Below, one piece after another: positions 3,408 to 7,477 of a stretch of DNA of 7,477 nucleotides; position 1 is the first letter of the stretch; the number at the start of each line of letters is the position of its first letter. A program made the translations under genes and the position numbers. The stretch comes from Prevotellaceae bacterium UBA7017. Lineage in GTDB: Bacteria; Bacteroidota; Bacteroidia; Bacteroidales; Bacteroidaceae. Location: positions 1 through 7,477 of the forward strand of contig DJWZ01000085.1 of NCBI GenBank assembly GCA_002449535.1, in the 5' to 3' direction. Below the pieces are notes generated by a model. It searched no databases and had not been told where the DNA came from. It saw only the letters and a list, made by a program, of their open reading frames with translations.

Positions 3408-6400
3408 TTAGTATCCTATCAGGAGCTTCTTTGTCTTGGAAACGTATTTCGAGTTGTCGCACGATACTCTTACGCGATAGAGATACATGCCCTGAGACAG
3501 ACCCGATGCAGCCCACTTGTAGGACGTGGTAGGCTTGGTAGAAGAGAAGGTATCGTTCCACTGCAGCTGACCTACTATGCGACCTGTCATGTCGATGATG
3601 TCGATGTTCACCTCTGCCTCGGAACCCTGCAGGTCGTGGGTGACGTAGAACGTGATGTTCTCACCACTCTTTGCCGGATTTGGCGTAGCAAGGACATCTG
3701 TCAGCGTCGGCTCAAAGCCTTTCACGACATTGAAGTCGAGAGACACCTGGCTGGTATTGTTCAGCACGTCCCAGGCACGGAATGTAAGGGTATGCTTGCC
3801 GACAGGGAGGTTTGGCAGTACATACCACGTAGAACCGGAGGTATAGCTGTCGGCATCGAAGGTGAAGTTGTTGTTGAGGTTGTAGGTCATCTCGGCACTG
3901 CCGTCAACTATGAGCTCCATATAATGTCCCAATGACGACTCGGCGACATTGATGCCGTCGGCATCGTTTATCTCTGCCACGAAGAACGGCGTGCGTCCCA
4001 CGTTGCCGCCATTCATGAACGACGGAGTGTTGAGATAGGAATGTATGGCAGGACCGATAGAGTCGTTCACGGCAGCCTCCTGTCCGTAAGGATACAGCGA
4101 GGTATCATGTCCGTTTGCCGCCACCTTGCCGGTTTCGTCAAGGGCATAGAGCACCACCAAGCCGTTGGCATTCTCGTCATAGATGTCTTTCGGCATGCGG
4201 AAGGTGAAGCGGAACTGTCCGCCAGTGACCGTCGTAGTGCCGGAGAAGATGTTGGAGTCGTAGTCGTCGTACTGGAAGAGTGCATCCGTATCGGCATTTC
4301 CCCTGCAGACGATGGTTTGCTTGGCATCCTTCACGATGCTGTTGAGCTTGCCGTTGAAGCCGGTGGCAACCTGACCGTCGCGAGTCTCTACATGTCCCTC
4401 TACGGTAACTACGCTGAGTGCCTTAGCCTGAATAGCCTGACTGCCGGCGGCAATGTCGTTTATCTTGTCAACCTTCACGTTGTAGGTAGGTATGGCAAGT
4501 GACATGGCTGGGTCGCCAAGCAGCGCGTAATGGTGCTTGTTGACTGTAAGGTCGGCACCTGCCTTCACCAACTGGTTCTTGGCACGACGCTGCACCTCGC
4601 CAAGGGTCAGCGGCTTTCCGTTGTCGTCATAGACAAACAGATTCTCCATCATGTATTTGTCTATCTTCGAGTTGTAGGTTTCATATACCGCACGGGCAGC
4701 ACCGTATGAGGCAATGGCACCGCCGTCCTTGTTCAGCAGCAACTGTTCGCCGAGGGTGCTGTGGCTGTAGTCATAAGGCATCGTCTCACAGGCTGCCATA
4801 ATCCACATAGAATAGTTTTCTCCCTTGAATTTCTTAACATCATCAAGCGTCACTATCCTCTCGTGGCTTAGCTCCGTCCATGAGCCGTGACCGCCATAGT
4901 TCATTATCAGCTGACCATCGTTCTGCAACTGCTTGATAAGGCTTTCAACAACGGGGTATCTGTTTCCGCTGGCAGTTTTCTTCATGTTATAGGCGTCTGC
5001 CATGATTTTCGTGACGTTATAGCCGCCTCGGGCTATCATGTCGTCTGCCAGTTCGTTGATAAACCTCATGTGGCTATTCTCGTCGCCGTCATCGCCAATG
5101 AACGTGACGCCGTTCTGCCAACTGCCCGACGGGGACTTCTCGACGTAATCAACAATCTTATCTACGGCATACATCGCTTCCTCATCGCTCGTAACGGGGA
5201 TGCGCCCTACTCCACAATCCATCTGCATATTGTTCTGCACAATGCCGTCGGCATGCACCGTCATGCCGTCCTGAAGTATGGCAATGAAGTCGTCAATAGG
5301 CACGGCCCTCGTCTTGTCGTAGGAATTATATGTTTCATAGACCAGCAGATAGTCATCGGCAGAAAAATCTCTGCCGAGGGTCTTCATCCTGTTGTCCCAC
5401 ATACAGTCGCCAAACAGGAGGACATTTTTCACACCGCCGTCGCTGCTCTTGTCATAGAACATCTTCAGGTAACGACGATAAGCTGAAACGTCTGGCGTGC
5501 CGCTGGAGAACTCATTATATAACTCGTTGGCAGGAACTATGCGATAGGTCATTCCGTCGTGAGTGGCATGGAGATCACCAAGACGCTTTGCCTGGCTGTA
5601 TAGTTTCTTCGATGTAGGAATTATAATGACATAATCCACCACCTCGTCAGCATGATGGTTTTGGTTTGCTACGTTTTCTGCAAACTCTGCTGCCGGCAAT
5701 GCGCTGCTGAGGGCATACGACTTGGGATTCTCGGATGTTGCGAGAATGTAGTCAATCCTGATAGGACCGCCGCTGTTGCATGCTACCGTAACGGGGAAGG
5801 TGCCGGAAGCATTACACTCCAACGTGACTGTCGTAAACATTGCCACCTGCTCGCTGGAATAGGTCCTGATGTTGCCGCTCTTACTTACGTCATTGGCGGA
5901 AACAGTATAGCCGGTGACACCGCTGGCAGTAAGAATTGCCGTGATGGTAACGTTACCCGCATTCTCTGGCACTGATAGGTTTACGGTCTTTGAACTGCCT
6001 GCGGAAATGGTCTCGGACTCCACCAGCTCACGTCCCATCTCGTGCCATGCAAAGCCGTCATTCTCGTACAGGTCATGATAGGCAACGCCATTGGCAGCGG
6101 CACTGCTAAGCAACTCTTGCTCAGAACATTCCTTGCGGGCGCCGTCTGTCTGCGTTATGAAATAATATCCATAGTCGGAATAGGGATTCCTGGTGCGCGT
6201 CTTTACGGTATTTGAAGTGTATGATACCGGACCATAGGCATAGAAATACAGTTGTCCATCCTTCGGACATACTGCCACCTCTGGCAAATCGTCGTGTTCG
6301 GCAATCCACTCCTGCGTCAGCTGTTCGGGTACTAATGCACCGCCATAGCCATACACCTTCACCTTGCTGATATCAGAAAAACCTGCCTGGGAAACGACAT

Positions 6401-6938
6401 CTGGCGTCAGACGGCAAATGCCCGTCTCACTGACACGAATCTTTGCCCATGTTCCAGAAGCCAACAATGATGAAGAGGAATATGAAGAAGCATCGGTAGT
6501 AACTGCAGAGGCACGTGTTGCCGACCTCGCTGCATTTTCTGATGAACCGGAATTACGTGGCGATGCAGTCCATTGAGCTACATAATCAGTTACCTTATAT
6601 AATTTTTCGTCACGCTCCACAATAGGATTGAAGGAAGCACGCATTACCGTCTCCTTTCTGTCAACGAAAACGCTGTATGCAACAGCCGGTGTTTCGGGCA
6701 AAGTAAGCTTCTCTCTCTTTATCTTCTTGCGATATTTGCGTGCAGCCTTGCGTTTCAACGGAGTATAGTCAGGATAAAGGATTCGCATAGTGTATGTGGA
6801 ATCCTTGTAGTTTCCTGACAAGGGGAGATATTCGTTTATCGGTTCGTCAATCTCCTTGCTCGCCAGTTTATACATATCCTGTGCCGACACCAATACAGGC
6901 ATCAGCAGCAAAACAAATATGAAACGAATTATCTGCAC
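3408..6938 (-). CDS. porU: Type IX secretion system sortase PorU (peptidase family C25)
   Basis: PorU is the cell-surface gingipain-like cysteine peptidase that removes the C-terminal sorting domain from type IX cargo and attaches the cargo to anionic lipopolysaccharide. Numbered from the GTG at 6938 it has 1176 residues. It shows a signal peptide ending VLVSAQ near 20, a basic stretch near 62-77 (KRKAARKYRKKIKR), a Ser/Ala-rich linker near 128-160, then the C25 domain from about 430 to 815. The catalytic His is about 684 in MNYGGHGSWTELSH and the Cys about 717 in MWIMAACETMP; YALLGDPAMSL marks the domain's end. Beta-rich domains follow, and from about 1079 a sorting-domain-like C-terminus with TPNPA, IDMTGRIV and GMYLYRVRV, which in PorU is retained. 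No ATG suits the start: GTG at 6938 or TTG at 6941 are the options, both overlapping the upstream gene's end, which suggests coupled translation. Confidence 0.94.
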   Translation of the reverse strand: MQIIRFIFVLLLMPVLVSAQDMYKLASKEIDEPINEYLPLSGNYKDSTYTMRILYPDYTPLKRKAARKYRKKIKREKLTLPETPAVAYSVFVDRKETVMRASFNPIVERDEKLYKVTDYVAQWTASPRNSGSSENAARSATRASAVTTDASSYSSSSLLASGTWAKIRVSETGICRLTPDVVSQAGFSDISKVKVYGYGGALVPEQLTQEWIAEHDDLPEVAVCPKDGQLYFYAYGPVSYTSNTVKTRTRNPYSDYGYYFITQTDGARKECSEQELLSSAAANGVAYHDLYENDGFAWHEMGRELVESETISAGSSKTVNLSVPENAGNVTITAILTASGVTGYTVSANDVSKSGNIRTYSSEQVAMFTTVTLECNASGTFPVTVACNSGGPIRIDYILATSENPKSYALSSALPAAEFAENVANQNHHADEVVDYVIIIPTSKKLYSQAKRLGDLHATHDGMTYRIVPANELYNEFSSGTPDVSAYRRYLKMFYDKSSDGGVKNVLLFGDCMWDNRMKTLGRDFSADDYLLVYETYNSYDKTRAVPIDDFIAILQDGMTVHADGIVQNNMQMDCGVGRIPVTSDEEAMYAVDKIVDYVEKSPSGSWQNGVTFIGDDGDENSHMRFINELADDMIARGGYNVTKIMADAYNMKKTASGNRYPVVESLIKQLQNDGQLIMNYGGHGSWTELSHERIVTLDDVKKFKGENYSMWIMAACETMPYDYSHSTLGEQLLLNKDGGAIASYGAARAVYETYNSKIDKYMMENLFVYDDNGKPLTLGEVQRRAKNQLVKAGADLTVNKHHYALLGDPAMSLAIPTYNVKVDKINDIAAGSQAIQAKALSVVTVEGHVETRDGQVATGFNGKLNSIVKDAKQTIVCRGNADTDALFQYDDYDSNIFSGTTTVTGGQFRFTFRMPKDIYDENANGLVVLYALDETGKVAANGHDTSLYPYGQEAAVNDSIGPAIHSYLNTPSFMNGGNVGRTPFFVAEINDADGINVAESSLGHYMELIVDGSAEMTYNLNNNFTFDADSYTSGSTWYVLPNLPVGKHTLTFRAWDVLNNTSQVSLDFNVVKGFEPTLTDVLATPNPAKSGENITFYVTHDLQGSEAEVNIDIIDMTGRIVGQLQWNDTFSSTKPTTSYKWAASGLSQGMYLYRVRVSCDNSKYVSKTKKLLIGY

Positions 6939-7477
6939 CAAAAATCTAAAACTTTCTTCTCGTTTATAAATCCCTCGATGTGGTCATCAGGCTTTACAGG
7001 ACCGACTCCCACAGGGGTTCCAGTATATATCAAGTCTCCCGTCTTGAGAGTGAAGTATTGCGATATGTAACTTATCAGACGGTCTATGGAACATAACATC
7101 TCTACGGTGTTTCCTTTCTGTCTTAATTCTCCGTTCATTGACATTGAGAAATCCACAGTCGGACGTTCCTTTCCCTTCATCTGCTGTTCATTCAGCACAC
7201 TCTCCTTGGGAATCCACTCTCCTATTACTGCGGCTCCGTCAAAGCCTTTCGCTATCTCCCACGGCTGTCCTTCCTCACGCAGGGCTTTTTGCATATCACG
7301 CGCCGTGAAATCTATTCCGACCGTGAAAGCATCATAATAGCGATGTGCGAACTGTTCCGGAATACTCTTTCCAAGACGACAAATACGCACAACCACCTCT
7401 GTCTCATAGTCTATGCGCCCCATGAAGTCAGGTACGAAGAACGGTTTCCCGTCTTTCAGCAACGAAGAATCGGCTTT
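6929..7477 (-). CDS. Fumarylacetoacetate hydrolase family protein (partial, C-terminal 182 residues)
   Basis: This is the C-terminal part of a member of the FAH / 2-hydroxyhepta-2,4-diene-1,7-dioate isomerase superfamily; the start lies beyond the right edge. The frame is open to the edge and begins KADSSLLKDGKPFF, a typical interior piece, so the TTG near 7462 is not a start. Visible are the metal-binding region IDYETEVVVRI (two Glu), VGIDFTARD with a further acidic ligand, WEIAKGFD with the conserved Lys, and LKTGDLIYTGTPVGVGPV, the family's C-terminal glycine-rich signature. The superfamily includes hydrolases, decarboxylases and isomerases acting on beta-keto acids, and the true substrate cannot be read from the sequence. 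Its end overlaps the start of porU by about 10 bases. From memory, Porphyromonas gingivalis has the same order (PG0025, PG0026 porU, PG0027 porV), so the linkage looks conserved even though no role in secretion is established. Confidence 0.9.
   Translation of the reverse strand, partial: KADSSLLKDGKPFFVPDFMGRIDYETEVVVRICRLGKSIPEQFAHRYYDAFTVGIDFTARDMQKALREEGQPWEIAKGFDGAAVIGEWIPKESVLNEQQMKGKERPTVDFSMSMNGELRQKGNTVEMLCSIDRLISYISQYFTLKTGDLIYTGTPVGVGPVKPDDHIEGFINEKKVLDFWCR

Noticed and set aside
4041..5486. Long plus-strand open frames opposite porU (4041-4502, 4887-5486)
   Set aside because: porU explains the whole interval with catalytic motifs and a continuous frame. The plus-strand translations lack signal sequences or recognisable domains.

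Overview
The window reads as chromosomal DNA of a Bacteroidota member, most likely Bacteroidales and Prevotella-like. It carries type IX secretion genes porU and porV, which are confined to that phylum. A promoter with the phylum's TTTG / TAnnTTTG boxes lies ahead of hisH, and the start regions are A-rich rather than strong Shine-Dalgarno sites. The genus is inferred from the style of the proteins and not proven. Every credible gene is on the minus strand, so the window is read from right to left.

Right part (7477 to 2152): the end of a fumarylacetoacetate-hydrolase-family gene overlaps the start of porU (type IX sortase/signal peptidase, peptidase family C25). A 50-base gap then leads to porV, the outer-membrane barrel that brings cargo to PorU. 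The unit closes with a heptanucleotide tandem repeat that starts at the porV stop codon, then a clear rho-independent terminator (2074-2104).

Middle (1701-2151): about 450 bases without a gene but dense in structure. Reading toward hisH it holds the porV-side repeat and terminator, three copies of a cassette containing a TACCTTTG (-7 type) box, two of them inside hairpins, an A/T-only-arm inverted repeat, one complete Bacteroidota-type promoter, a 24-base strictly alternating purine/pyrimidine tract, another heptamer array and a small GC-rich hairpin.

Left part (1700 to 1): histidine genes in the order hisH, hisA, hisF (hisF cut by the window edge). HisH and HisF together form imidazole glycerol phosphate synthase and HisA makes its substrate, so three consecutive proteins of the pathway's central steps are co-transcribed.

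The protein-coding content is conventional. The less explained signal is non-coding: five short arrays, all with a period of exactly 7 bases but with different unit sequences. Four sit at the 3' ends of genes, and in three of them every unit carries a stop codon whose frame rotates from unit to unit. Two arrays of one type form an 18-base perfect inverted repeat around hisH-hisA.
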